NCBI RefSeq assembly: GCF_016863255.1
Contig: NZ_BOON01000019.1
Coordinates: forward strand, 124,001-188,000
Direction: 5' to 3'
DNA: 64,000 bases
DNA from: Planosporangium mesophilum
Lineage (GTDB): Bacteria; Actinomycetota; Actinomycetes; Mycobacteriales; Micromonosporaceae
A program made the position numbers and the translations under genes. Of this stretch, positions 1 to 9,099 are shown piece by piece. Numbering within the stretch: position 1 is the stretch's first letter; each line of letters opens with the position of its first letter. The notes under the pieces were generated by a model that was not told the DNA's origin, did no database searches, and saw nothing but the letters and a program-made list of their open reading frames with translations.

Positions 1-2
1 AC

Positions 3-2228
3 CACCTCTACCTGTCCTCGGTGACGGTGGCCGGCTTCCGGGGCGTCGGCCCGGAACGGGCCCTGCCCATCCGCCCCGGACCGGGCCTGACGCTCGTCGT
101 CGGCCGCAACGGCTCCGGCAAGTCCAGCTTCGCCGAGGCCGTCGAACTCGCCCTCACCGGTGACAGCGCGCGGTGGGCCGACAAGAACAGCGTCTGGCGT
201 ACGGGCTGGCGCAACCTGCACGCCCCGGACCCCTGCCGGATCGCCGTCGAGCTTCGCGCCGACGGGCAGGCGGCGCCGGTACGGATCGAGCGGTCCTGGG
301 CGGCCGACGCCGAGCTCGCGGACGCGAAGGTCGTCGGAAGCGACGCCGTCGACGGCCTGACCGAACCGCTCAAGCTCTACCGGCCGTTCCTGACCGCCGC
401 CGACCTGGGCAAGCTCGTCTCCGGTACGCCCAGCCAGCTCTTCGACGCGATCTACGCGATCCTCGGTCTCGACGCGCTCGCGAAGGCCGATGGGCTGCTA
501 CTCGCCGCAGCGAAGCCGTTCGAGAAGACAATCAAGGAGGTACGCGCGCAGCGTGAGCCGTTGCGTGACAAGGTGGCCGGGATCGACGACGACCGGGCTC
601 GGCGCGCCGCTGTCGTCCTGACGTCCAAGCAGCCCGACCTCGACTTGCTCGACGCGATTCTGGCCGAGCCGCTCGACAGCGCCGCCGACGCGACGGTTGC
701 GCTGTGCCGGCGGCTGGCCGCCCTAGCGCTGCCCGCTCGTGACGACGTGGCACGGTTGGCCGGCGACCTGAGCGGGGTGGCGGCGGAGGCGCAGCGCTAC
801 GACGGATCACGGTCGCGGACGCTGGTGAACACCGCCGAACTGCTCCGGCTGGCGCTCGACCAGCACGCGGAGGCCGGCGACGGGCCGTGCCCGGTCTGCG
901 GTACCGGTACCCTCGACGCCTCCTGGCACACGGGCGCCGAGGCCGCGCTGAACGACCTGCGCGTCACCACCCTCGCGGCGCAGCGCGCGTCGACCCGCCT
1001 GGCCGAGCTGTCCCGCAAGGCGCGCGACCTCTGCGACGGCGTCGACGTCCCAGCCGGTGACGTGCCGGGCGTACGGCTCGACGAACTGCGGGCCGCCGTG
1101 GCTGCACTGCGCGACGCTCCCCGTACCGCGGAGGAGCTCGCCACCCACCTGCTCGCAGGGTACCCGGCGGTCCTCGACGCCGCCGAGACGGTACGCGCGG
1201 ACGCGGCCGACTGGCTGCGCCGGCGCGACAGCGGCTGGCAGCGGGTAGCGGCCGACGTGCGCGCCTGGGTTGACGCCGCCCGGCAGGTACCCGAGCACGA
1301 GCGTTCGCGCGACAGGCTCAAGAACGCCCGGGCCTGGCTGACGACGGTCGGCGAGAAGATCCGTAACGAGCGGGTGGCGCCGTTCGCCGAGCACTCCCAG
1401 CGGATCTGGCAGGAGCTGCGCCAGGAGAGCAACGTCCGGCTCGGCACGATGACGCTGGCCGGTACGAGTACCAGGCGCCGGGTGGTGTTCCCGGTGAGCG
1501 TCGACGGCGCCGACAACGGCACGGCACTGGGCGTGATGAGCCAGGGCGAGATGCACGCGCTCGGGCTGGCGACGTTCCTGCCGCGCAGCTGCGCCGACGA
1601 GAGCCCGTTTCGGTTCATCGTCATCGACGACCCGGTACAGAGCATGGATCCGTCCAAGGTGGACGGGCTGGCCCGGGTGCTCGCGGACGTGGCCGACCAG
1701 CGCCAGGTCGTCGTGTTCACCCACGACACCCGCCTGCCGGACGCCGTACGCCGCCTCGAGATCGACGCCGACGTGATCGAGGTCGTACGCGCCGAGCAGT
1801 CGGTGGTCACCCTGCAGCCGAGCCTGGATCCGGTCAGCCGGTACCTCGACGACGCGAATGCCCTGGCACGGTCGGCGGAGGTTCCCGACGACGTTCGCGC
1901 GCCGGTGGTCGCTGAGCTGTGCCGCTCGGCGCTGGAGGCGGCCTGCCACCGCGTCACCTGGCGGGTGCGGCTGGCGCACGGGGTCCGGCACGCCGACGTC
2001 GAGGACGCGATCGAGCGGGCGCGCAAGAGCGTGCCGACCACGTTCGCGCTCGCGCTCTTCGACGACGCCGACCGCGGCGGCGAGGTGCTGGGCTACCTGA
2101 ACCGCAGGCACGGGTCCTGGGCCGCCGACGCGTACCAGGCCTGCCGCAAGGGCGTCCACGGCGCGTACGCGGGCGACCTGCGCCTGCTCGCCACCGACAC
2201 CCGCAAGCTGGCGGAGGCGCTGGCATGA
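3..2228 (+). CDS. Zinc-hook AAA/SMC-like ATPase, 5' partial
   Basis: This is an ABC-type (SMC/Rad50-like) ATPase whose 5' end lies outside the window. The frame is open from base 3, and the first GTG (base 21) has no visible ribosome-binding site, so the true start is probably upstream. Numbering from that GTG, a Walker A motif GRNGSGKSS sits at residues 28-36. A CPVC zinc-hook-like pair sits at about 290-293 between helical segments. Near 536 there is a Walker B (FIVIDDP) followed by a D-loop-like SMDPSK, then a switch-like FTHD. About 120 further C-terminal residues lie beyond the ATPase core. Large DNA- or RNA-acting ATPases of this layout occur in repair and in anti-phage systems; which applies here cannot be read from the sequence. 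The stop overlaps the next start, so the two products are probably co-translated. Confidence 0.8.
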   Translation, partial: HLYLSSVTVAGFRGVGPERALPIRPGPGLTLVVGRNGSGKSSFAEAVELALTGDSARWADKNSVWRTGWRNLHAPDPCRIAVELRADGQAAPVRIERSWAADAELADAKVVGSDAVDGLTEPLKLYRPFLTAADLGKLVSGTPSQLFDAIYAILGLDALAKADGLLLAAAKPFEKTIKEVRAQREPLRDKVAGIDDDRARRAAVVLTSKQPDLDLLDAILAEPLDSAADATVALCRRLAALALPARDDVARLAGDLSGVAAEAQRYDGSRSRTLVNTAELLRLALDQHAEAGDGPCPVCGTGTLDASWHTGAEAALNDLRVTTLAAQRASTRLAELSRKARDLCDGVDVPAGDVPGVRLDELRAAVAALRDAPRTAEELATHLLAGYPAVLDAAETVRADAADWLRRRDSGWQRVAADVRAWVDAARQVPEHERSRDRLKNARAWLTTVGEKIRNERVAPFAEHSQRIWQELRQESNVRLGTMTLAGTSTRRRVVFPVSVDGADNGTALGVMSQGEMHALGLATFLPRSCADESPFRFIVIDDPVQSMDPSKVDGLARVLADVADQRQVVVFTHDTRLPDAVRRLEIDADVIEVVRAEQSVVTLQPSLDPVSRYLDDANALARSAEVPDDVRAPVVAELCRSALEAACHRVTWRVRLAHGVRHADVEDAIERARKSVPTTFALALFDDADRGGEVLGYLNRRHGSWAADAYQACRKGVHGAYAGDLRLLATDTRKLAEALA

Positions 2229-2617
2229 CGACCGTGACCCCGGACCGCTGCCTCGCCGCGGCCGACCAGATGCTGCGCGCCACCGGGCCGCTCGGCGCCA
2301 CCGCCGTCGCCGCCGGGTGGTGGCCGAAGGCCTGCGCCTGCCTGATCCGTCTGGCGCTCGAAGGGGGCATCGACGCCTTCTGGCAGCGGCTGTCCCCGCC
2401 GGTCGCCGTCTGCGCCAACGGGCGCACCAAGCACCTGATGCTGCGGCGCTACGACCGTACGGTCGCCCGCCGGGTGAGCTTCGCCTGGGCCGCGCTGTCC
2501 AGCGCCACGCACCACCACTGCTACGAGATGGCGCCGACCGCCGGTGAACTGCGCCGGCTACACACCGAAGTGACCGCGCTGCTCGCAACGTTGAACGGCC
2601 CCGAACTCCCGTCCTGA
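2225..2617 (+). CDS. Small protein coupled to the AAA ATPase
   Basis: The 130-residue product begins at an ATG that overlaps the ATPase stop codon (ATGA), which argues for translational coupling and a shared function. It is mostly helical, with no signal peptide or membrane segment. A cluster of aromatic and histidine residues (FAWAALSS followed by three histidines, C and Y) lies in the second half. I do not recognise the family. The C-terminal tail of the ATPase has a comparable helical, histidine-containing look, so the two could share a fold, but that is only an impression. It may be an accessory or effector subunit of a two-gene system. Confidence 0.7.
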   Translation: MTTVTPDRCLAAADQMLRATGPLGATAVAAGWWPKACACLIRLALEGGIDAFWQRLSPPVAVCANGRTKHLMLRRYDRTVARRVSFAWAALSSATHHHCYEMAPTAGELRRLHTEVTALLATLNGPELPS

Positions 2618-2700
2618 CGTCGGCTCGTCACCGCGGCCGCTGCCGACCCGGACGACCACCGAACCATCCCACCGAGTACGCCCAGAACGGAGAGACCCCC

Positions 2701-3414
2701 ATGAGCGCGCAGGTACCGACTGAGATGCCCTCCGACAACCCTGTCGACGACGCGCCGGCTGCGCTGTCCGCCGGTGAGCCAGCCCCGGCCGATCCGCCTG
2801 ACATGCCTGACGACGAGCCACCGACGGCCGCACCCGGCGGGGACGGCGAGCGGGGACCACTGCCCCGCCTGCTGCGCCGGCCGCGGTTCTGGATGGCGTC
2901 CGTACTCACGGTCGCCCTGGTCAGCGGCTGGAGCCTGACCTTCTACTACCACCACACCAGCGAGACCCATCGCCAAGCCGGCGAGAAGAGCCGTGCCGCT
3001 GCTGCCGACCTCGGCAAGCGGCTCGAAACCGTAAGCCAGGAGCGCGACACCTACAAGGCTCGCGCCGACCAGATGCAGACGCGCGAGGACGCGGTGAAGC
3101 AGCGCGAGGACCGGGCCCAGGCCCGTGAAGACGCGGTGAAGCAGCGCGAGGACGCGGCGACGCAGGCGGAGAAGGTCCAGGCCCAGAACACCATCCGCGA
3201 GGGCACCTGGGCGGTAGGCGTCGACATCCAGCCCGGTACGTATCGAGTGAAGGAGGCCGTCTCCGGACAGTGTTACTGGAAGATCAACTCGGACGCCAAC
3301 GGGCGCAACATCGTGGCCAACGACCTCGTCAGCGGTGGCCGGCCGACGGTGTCCCTGTCGAACGGCCAGTACTTCACGACCCAGGACTGCGGCGACTGGA
3401 TCAAGGTTTCATGA
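2701..3414 (+). CDS. Single-pass membrane protein with coiled coil and C-terminal beta domain
   Basis: The 237-residue protein has a Pro/Ala/Asp-rich cytoplasmic N-terminus (about 1-60) and one membrane segment at about 64-82 (MASVLTVALVSGWSLTFYY). A strongly charged coiled coil follows at about 90-155, made of near-perfect repeats of the type REDAVKQ. The C-terminal domain of about 75 residues (GTWAVGVDIQPGTYR onward, with two Cys) resembles the small extracytoplasmic beta domain seen in many actinobacterial lipoproteins and membrane proteins. A purine-rich GGAGAGA lies upstream of the ATG. The predicted topology places the coiled coil and C-terminal domain outside. Function is unknown. The 83-nt gap from the previous gene leaves it open whether it belongs to the ATPase unit. 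Confidence 0.8.
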   Translation: MSAQVPTEMPSDNPVDDAPAALSAGEPAPADPPDMPDDEPPTAAPGGDGERGPLPRLLRRPRFWMASVLTVALVSGWSLTFYYHHTSETHRQAGEKSRAAAADLGKRLETVSQERDTYKARADQMQTREDAVKQREDRAQAREDAVKQREDAATQAEKVQAQNTIREGTWAVGVDIQPGTYRVKEAVSGQCYWKINSDANGRNIVANDLVSGGRPTVSLSNGQYFTTQDCGDWIKVS

Positions 3415-3473
3415 CCCACCCGGCAGTGCTCGGACTCTTGTCAGCAGACGCATTCAGATACCAGGGAGAAGGT

Positions 3474-4274
3474 TTGTCCACCAACGGCATCGAAGAGGTC
3501 TACCAGGTCGGCCGGGGCGCGGCGGACTCCCCCGTCATCCTGCACGTACCGCACAGCTCCCGGCACATCACCCCGGCCGCCCGGTCCCACATCCTGCTCG
3601 ACGACACCGCGCTGGCGGCCGAGCTGGACCACATGACCGACTCGCACACCGGACTCATCGCCGACCGCGCGGCGGCCGGGACGAAACGAGCCCCGTGGAC
3701 GTTCACGAACCTGGCCTCCCGCCTCGTCGTCGATCCGGAGCGGTTCCCGGACGAGCGTGAGGAGATGCGCGCCGTCGGTATGGGCGCCGTCTACACCCGC
3801 ACCTCACACGGCCACCGGCTGCGCGACGACGACCCGGTACACGAGAAGGCGCTGCTGGCCACACACTACGAGCCGTACGCGGCGGCCATCGCTGACCTCG
3901 TCGACGAGCGACTGGCCGCCACCGGTCGCGCGGTCATCATCGACGTGCACTCCTACCCGGCCGTGGCCCTGCCGTACGAGTTGCACGCCGGCGGCGAGCG
4001 GCCGGCCGTCTGCCTCGGCGTCGACGAGTTCCACACCCCGCCGCAACTGCTCTCCGTCGCCGAAGCTGCCTTCTCGTCGTGCGGGAGCATCGCCGTGAAC
4101 ACGCCGTTCGCCGGCTGCTACGTCCCGCTCAAGCACTACGGGACGCAGCGGGCCGTGACCGCGCTCATGGTCGAGATCCGCCGCGACACGTACATGACCG
4201 AACCTGGCGGACCGCCGACCGCCGGCATCGACCGGATCGTCGAGGCGCTCACCCACCTGGTCGACATGGTGTAG
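3474..4274 (+). CDS. N-formylglutamate amidohydrolase family protein
   Basis: The product belongs to the N-formylglutamate amidohydrolase (HutG-type, FGase) family, zinc-dependent amidases related to carboxypeptidase A folds. N-terminal ILHVPHSSRHI matches the family's conserved histidine motif. VIIDVHSYP and the later EIRRDTYM region are also typical. I chose the TTG at 3474 because GGGAGAAGG sits directly upstream and the family homology starts just after it. An in-frame ATG at 3411 overlaps the previous stop and would add 21 residues that look unrelated to the family. The usual reaction is N-formyl-L-glutamate to L-glutamate plus formate in histidine breakdown, but no hut genes are nearby, so the substrate is open. 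Confidence 0.85.
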   Translation: MSTNGIEEVYQVGRGAADSPVILHVPHSSRHITPAARSHILLDDTALAAELDHMTDSHTGLIADRAAAGTKRAPWTFTNLASRLVVDPERFPDEREEMRAVGMGAVYTRTSHGHRLRDDDPVHEKALLATHYEPYAAAIADLVDERLAATGRAVIIDVHSYPAVALPYELHAGGERPAVCLGVDEFHTPPQLLSVAEAAFSSCGSIAVNTPFAGCYVPLKHYGTQRAVTALMVEIRRDTYMTEPGGPPTAGIDRIVEALTHLVDMV

Positions 4275-4452
4275 AGGTCATCGGCCCCGCCTGAACCTAC
4301 GCCGGCTGGCTCCGCGGTTTGTCAGCCGCCTGATGGACACCTTTCGCCCCGTCGGTGCGGTAGCGGTCGGCCATGGCTTCGCCGTGGTGCCGGGAAGGAG
4401 CGTGCGTAACACGCTGCTCGTGCTGGCCGCCCTCGTCGGCACCGGCAAGCGG

Positions 4453-5730
4453 TCAGCCGATGGCTGGACCATTCCAGTCAGCCGGTAGGTGGGCCAGGCG
4501 GACCCGCTGGGGGTGGTCGCCGACCGGGATGGAGGCGATCTTCCGTCCGGTACCGAAGTCGATGGCGGTGACCTGGTCGGCCCCGCTTCCGGAGATGATG
4601 CGGGCCTTTCCGTCTCCGCTGATGGTGGCCCAGTACGGCTTGGATGCGGTCACCAGCGGTCCCTCCTGCAAGGTGGCGCGGTCGACGACGGTGGCGTAGT
4701 CGTCCATAGTCCCGGCGATGCACAGCCTGGTGCCCGCGGGGTTCATGGACATGCCGTGGTGGCGGGAGTCGTTGACATAGGTGGTGCGGTCGTCGCTGGT
4801 GGCGGGATTCTTCGGAAGGGTCTTCATGCGGGTGATCTTGTCGGTGGCGACGTCGTACCCGAAGAAGCCGTTGAAGAAGGAGACCTGGAGGTACATCTTT
4901 GACTCGTCGGGGGTGAAGGCGACCGGGCGCACCGCGTCGGACATGTCCTTGCGGCCGAAGGCGTCCAGGCGCTGCCGCATGTCGATGACATTGACCTGCC
5001 TGAAGGTGGCGCCGTCGACGACTGTGATCTTGCGGTCACCCTTCAACCAATCCTGGGACGGGTCGTCAAAGTCGTTGTTGACCTCGCCGATTGACATGTT
5101 CCAGATGTACGCGCCGTCATGGGTGAAGACGTTCTCGTGAGGCTTGTCGCCGGTGGCGAAGGAGCCGATCTGCTGGCCGGTGCGAATGTCCAGCACATGG
5201 ACGGTGTTGGCGGTGGAGGCCGACACAGCCACTCGGGAGCCATCCGGGGAGACGGCCATGTGGTCGGACCGGTATCCGGAGACGGGGAACCGCCAGTTGA
5301 GGTTGCCCGTGACGATGTCGATGGAGACCACATCGGCGAAGCTGGGGCGTGAGACCACGATCGCTGAGCCGTCGGGAGTGGAGTACATGTCGTCGACGAA
5401 CTGGTCGTGACCCTCGCCGACGGTCTGCCGGATGCCCAGGAAGTATGCCAGCCGGACGGGGTCGAGGTAGATCTCGCGCAGTCGCTGGTCCTTGTCGGGG
5501 ATGACGTTGATCCGCCCGATCTTGGCGAAATCAGCGGTGGACTTGATGGCGTCGGCGGTGCCTTCCCCAGTCGCGGGCACGCCCGGCCCGCAGGCGCCGG
5601 TGCAGATGGTTCCGTATCCCGGCCGACACACACACCCTGTTTGACCGGACACCACAGGCCGGCACCATCCCCTCCTCGGACCGCCACGAGGGGCGGATCC
5701 GACGACGACGCCGTGCAGGACGCTACGCAC
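4453..5730 (-). CDS. YncE-like beta-propeller protein, N-terminus doubtful
   Basis: From about residue 60 onward this is a YVTN/YncE-type beta-propeller, with repeated blades such as MAVSPDGSRVAVS, NTVHVLDIRTG and VAFTPDESKMYLQV. Such proteins are normally secreted and bind ligands or partners through the propeller face. The oddity is the N-terminus: conserved sequence begins near ACGPGVPATGEGTADAIKS, and what precedes it is Cys/Arg/Gly-rich with no recognisable signal peptide. Possible starts are the GTG pair near 5652-5655, about 13-16 nt after AGGAGGGG. A simple reading is that the natural 5' end with its export signal was lost or frameshifted. The propeller itself is intact to the stop. 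Confidence 0.7.
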   Translation of the reverse strand: MRSVLHGVVVGSAPRGGPRRGWCRPVVSGQTGCVCRPGYGTICTGACGPGVPATGEGTADAIKSTADFAKIGRINVIPDKDQRLREIYLDPVRLAYFLGIRQTVGEGHDQFVDDMYSTPDGSAIVVSRPSFADVVSIDIVTGNLNWRFPVSGYRSDHMAVSPDGSRVAVSASTANTVHVLDIRTGQQIGSFATGDKPHENVFTHDGAYIWNMSIGEVNNDFDDPSQDWLKGDRKITVVDGATFRQVNVIDMRQRLDAFGRKDMSDAVRPVAFTPDESKMYLQVSFFNGFFGYDVATDKITRMKTLPKNPATSDDRTTYVNDSRHHGMSMNPAGTRLCIAGTMDDYATVVDRATLQEGPLVTASKPYWATISGDGKARIISGSGADQVTAIDFGTGRKIASIPVGDHPQRVRLAHLPADWNGPAIG

Positions 5731-6134
5731 CGACGCCTAACCAGCAGGGGCGCCGCTGGGCACCGATCACCGACATCAACGACTTCCGGCCGACTACTCC
5801 GACCGCGTCATTGCCCGAGTAATTCGGCGGTGTGCACAACTGGGACCACCGGTACTACTGGCTGCGAATGCCACGCCCCACGTCGTTCGACCAATTCAAG
5901 TACCCGATCGTTCGTCTTCATGGTGGAGCGGATCACGACCCGCGTCTGGAACCTAGGCCCGCGTCGGAGCTGGGAGCCAAGCCGATTAAGGGCTGAGCAC
6001 TTCTGCTGCACTTCGCCGAGCGAGGCGGTAGGCACGCTGACGGCAGGCGTGGAGCAGAATGCGCGGTCGCCGCCGCAGGATTCCGCTGCTTCAAATCAGT
6101 TGCCATCGGGCGTCTGTCTTGTGACGTTGCCAGC
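5731..6134. other. 404-bp gap holding one protein-like orphan reading frame
   Basis: No confident gene lies here. One stretch on the plus strand, 5832-5996, would encode 54 residues with a strikingly protein-like composition rich in aromatic and His residues (starts VHNWDHRYYWLRMPRP, ends at TGA). The same frame is open upstream of a TAA at 5820-5822, with further plausible sequence (RRWAPITDINDF), so it may be the tail of a gene broken by a nonsense change. I do not recognise the family. The rest of the gap shows nothing I can name. Confidence 0.3.
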
Positions 6135-7055
6135 ATGACCTCTGATCCAGACACCGTCCCGGTACCTCATCGTCGCCTGGTCGACCCGAGCGTGGTGCGA
6201 CGGCTGATCGCCAGGCAGTTCCCGCAGTGGGCCCACCTGCCCGTCCGGCCCGTCGCGACCAACGGTTGGGACAACCAGACCTTTCATCTCGGTGACCGCA
6301 TGTCGATACGGCTGCCCACCGCTCGGGAGTATGCGCTGGCGGTCGACAAGGAGCACCGATGGCTGCCGATACTTGCGCCACGGGTGCCGCTGCCAATATC
6401 CGTGCCGTTGGCGAAGGGCGAACCCGATGAGGAGTTTGCCTTCCACTGGTCGGTCTATGAGTGGATCGACGGCGAACCCGCTGACATCGACACCATCGGA
6501 GACATGACCGAGTTCGCGGAAAGCCTGGCCGGCTTCCTCGTCGCTCTGCGACACGTCGATCCGACCGGAGCGCCCGAGCCGGGGCTGCACAACTGGTTCC
6601 GTGGTGGACCCCTGCAGGTCTACGACTCGCAGACGCGACGGGCGGTCGGGGTGCTCGATGGTCAGGTCCTCCGGGACGCAGTCACGGCGGTCTGGCAGTC
6701 GGCGCTGCGGTCGCCCTGGGATGGCCGGCCGGTGTGGTTCCACGGCGACGTGGCGCTGGGGAACCTCTTGGTCCGTGACGGCGCGTTGGCTGCCGTCATC
6801 GACTTCGGCACCTGCGGTGTCGGCGACCCCGCGTGCGACCTGGTGATCGCCTGGACACTCCTGTCTGGAGCGAGCCGTGAAGCGTTCCGTGCCAGTCTTG
6901 ACGTGGACCCCGGGACGTGGGCCCGTGGGCGGGGGTGGGCGCTGTGGAAGGCGCTGATCACTTACGCCGGTGCACTGCAGAGCGACCATGCCGCGGCTGC
7001 GGAGGCGAAGCGCGTCATCGACGAGGTGCTTACCGAGTACGCGGAACCCGTTTGA
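6135..7055 (+). CDS. Aminoglycoside phosphotransferase-family kinase
   Basis: The 306-residue protein has the APH/choline-kinase fold. Early residues carry an NGWDNQTFHLG nucleotide-loop region, followed by the VDKEHRWLP lysine region. The catalytic HGD lies at residues 203-205 (FHGDVALGNLLV), and the metal-binding IDFGTCGVGDPACDL begins near 222. These residues are all present, so the kinase is probably active. Close relatives are annotated as aminoglycoside phosphotransferases, but the family also phosphorylates other small hydroxylated molecules. It stands alone on the plus strand with unrelated neighbours, so resistance is only one possibility. Confidence 0.88.
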   Translation: MTSDPDTVPVPHRRLVDPSVVRRLIARQFPQWAHLPVRPVATNGWDNQTFHLGDRMSIRLPTAREYALAVDKEHRWLPILAPRVPLPISVPLAKGEPDEEFAFHWSVYEWIDGEPADIDTIGDMTEFAESLAGFLVALRHVDPTGAPEPGLHNWFRGGPLQVYDSQTRRAVGVLDGQVLRDAVTAVWQSALRSPWDGRPVWFHGDVALGNLLVRDGALAAVIDFGTCGVGDPACDLVIAWTLLSGASREAFRASLDVDPGTWARGRGWALWKALITYAGALQSDHAAAAEAKRVIDEVLTEYAEPV

Positions 7056-7327
7056 ATCAGGGCTTCGACGGTGACCGACGCCGGGATGGACAGAGCCCTC
7101 GGCTACCAGGTGTGGCGGGCGTCCAGCCTCGGCGCCCCGACGGCCCAAGTCGAGTGACAGATCGATGTCCGGACTGCGCCGAAGCGCTTCGCATGGGCTC
7201 ATCCGCTGCCGTCATCACTGGTAATGCCGGGTCTGGATATGGGGTCTGGGCGATGCTCATGCGCAAGACCAGCGACAGCGCGCACCGGTGCTGCGGGCAC
7301 CCCATCTCCGGTCGGGGACCGGCGGTC

Positions 7328-8362
7328 TCAGCCTGAGGCAGTGCGCCGGTCCCGGCGGTCCAGTGCCGCGAGCAGAAACACGGTGACCAGGCCCCAAGCG
7401 AGCTGCACGGCCACGTCCGGCGCACCGTGCGCTGCGGCGACGGCGGCCGCCCCGAACGCGGTGTGCGCCAGCAGCGCTCCGCCGAGGGCGGCGAGCTGGT
7501 GACGCGGTGTCCAGCCCGGCGCGGTGGACCATCGCCGTAGGGCCAGGCCGGCCGAGACGGCAACGACGGCCGCGACCAGCATCGGGACCAGCACCCACAA
7601 CCCCTCTGTGAAGGCTGGCTGTCGGGCCCCACCGAACGGGTAGAGCAGTCCGAGGTAGCCCAGCACCGCGGCGGCGCAGCCTGATCCGACGATGGCCGGA
7701 CGAGGTGGCTCGACGCCGTCCCGCATCGAGCCGCCCGCGAGCCGGACGGCGGCCAGCACCAGCGCTGCGACCAGGACGGCGAGTGCGGCCAGGGCAGGAA
7801 TCGGCAGGGCGTAGCCGGGATCTTCCGACGGCGGCACAGACGCCCGCAGCAGTCCGACGCCGAGAATCGCCACGATCGCGGTGGCGATCAGGCCACCGCG
7901 GCGCAGGAAGTGTGTACGCCGCAGGGAGGGAAAGATGCGCTCCACCAGCGCGATGGGGATCGCCACGCTGAAGACGGCGTGGTAGGGCAGGTTCAGCTCC
8001 GCGTAGGCGCTGTTGATCCCGAAGGGACGAGGACCCCAGCCGGCGGCACCGTACAGGTGCGGGCTGGTCAGACTCTGCAGGGCCACCCCCTCCTCGACCA
8101 GCCCGTACGCCAACCCGAGGAGCAGCATGCTGCCCCAGCCTCCGCCGGTGCGCCGGACGAGCTCGCGGATCACCAGGACGCCCGCGCCGTAGATGGGCAG
8201 GTAGACCAGAACGACCCAGATCATCGCGAGGGGAACCGTACCGAGCGTCACCTCGGCGACCAACGGTGCGAGGGCGACCAGAGTCAGGGCCGCTCGGCGG
8301 CGGCCGGGAATGCGTTCTGAGGCGCGCACCTGGGCCGGTGTGGTGACGGGGTGCTCGGTCAT
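7328..8362 (-). CDS. Polytopic membrane protein
   Basis: The 344-residue product is an integral membrane protein with about nine or ten hydrophobic segments spread evenly over its length and no soluble domain. An acidic pair in a helix (YGLVEEGVAL, about residue 90) and an aromatic-rich loop after it are the only distinctive features. It does not carry the full motif set of CPBP-type intramembrane proteases, so I leave it unassigned. It is the last of three minus-strand genes, 69 nt downstream of the response regulator, so it may be a target or partner of that two-component system. Confidence 0.8.
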   Translation of the reverse strand: MTEHPVTTPAQVRASERIPGRRRAALTLVALAPLVAEVTLGTVPLAMIWVVLVYLPIYGAGVLVIRELVRRTGGGWGSMLLLGLAYGLVEEGVALQSLTSPHLYGAAGWGPRPFGINSAYAELNLPYHAVFSVAIPIALVERIFPSLRRTHFLRRGGLIATAIVAILGVGLLRASVPPSEDPGYALPIPALAALAVLVAALVLAAVRLAGGSMRDGVEPPRPAIVGSGCAAAVLGYLGLLYPFGGARQPAFTEGLWVLVPMLVAAVVAVSAGLALRRWSTAPGWTPRHQLAALGGALLAHTAFGAAAVAAAHGAPDVAVQLAWGLVTVFLLAALDRRDRRTASG

Positions 8363-8430
8363 GCCACCGACGGTAGGGAACCGGCTGTCGACAGCGCCTC
8401 CGTCGGTGGACGGGTCTTCGGGCTACGACC

Positions 8431-9099
8431 TCAGGAGGAGCGCCGCGGGTGAACCACTCCGAGGTCGTACGCGAGGACGACGGCCTGCACCCGGTCCCGG
8501 GCGCCGATCTTGCGCAGAATGGCCGACACGTGTGTCTTGACGGTCGCCTCCGTGATCACGAGCCGGGCCGCGATCTCGGCGTTGGACGCCGCACGGGCGA
8601 CCAACTCCAGTACCTCCAACTCCCGGCCCGTGAGCGCAGACAGCTCGGGACGGCGCACCCCCACGTCGTTCGGCAGCGCCGTCACGAACCGGTCGAGCAG
8701 CCGTCGCGTCACGCTCGGGGCCAGCAACGCCTCACCCGAGGCGACCACTCGGATGGCGTCGACCAGCTCCGCCGGGCGGACGTCCTTCAGCAGGAACCCG
8801 CTCGCCCCCGCCCGGAGTGCGGCGTACATCGGTTCGTCCTCGTCGTATGTGGTCAGCACGACCACCCGCGGCGCGTCGGGGAGTGCGACCAGCCGACGGG
8901 TCGCCTCGATCCCGTCCATCCCCGGCATTCGCACGTCCATCAGCACGACGTCCGGACGCAGCCGGGTCGCCAGCCGCACCGCCTGCTCACCGTCACCGGC
9001 CTCGCCGACAACCTCCAGGTCGTCCCGGGTTCGCAAGATCATGCCGAAGCCTGTGCGTACCAGCTCCTGGTCATCCGCGACCAACACCCTGATCGTCAT
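8431..9099 (-). CDS. NarL/FixJ-family response regulator
   Basis: The 222-residue protein has an N-terminal receiver domain (about 1-120) with the acidic pair D9/D10, phospho-acceptor D55 (VVLMDVRMPGMDG) and the conserved K105 (GFLLKDV). A C-terminal LuxR-type helix-turn-helix follows at about 155-215 (LTGRELEVLELVARAASNAEIA). All key receiver residues are present. Its ATG overlaps the stop of the upstream histidine kinase, so kinase and regulator are a cognate pair translated together. Regulators of this type commonly control nearby membrane or transport genes; the adjacent membrane-protein gene is the obvious candidate. Confidence 0.95.
   Translation of the reverse strand: MTIRVLVADDQELVRTGFGMILRTRDDLEVVGEAGDGEQAVRLATRLRPDVVLMDVRMPGMDGIEATRRLVALPDAPRVVVLTTYDEDEPMYAALRAGASGFLLKDVRPAELVDAIRVVASGEALLAPSVTRRLLDRFVTALPNDVGVRRPELSALTGRELEVLELVARAASNAEIAARLVITEATVKTHVSAILRKIGARDRVQAVVLAYDLGVVHPRRSS

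Noticed and set aside
1900-2617. HEPN ribonuclease domain in the ATPase tail or the small coupled protein
   Set aside because: The closest match (R-K-G-V-H in the ATPase tail) has the wrong spacing for the R-x4-6-H motif, and no second conserved residue supports it.
7328-8362. CPBP-type intramembrane protease identity for the membrane protein (EE pair)
   Set aside because: Only one acidic pair is present; the other conserved motifs of the family are not seen.
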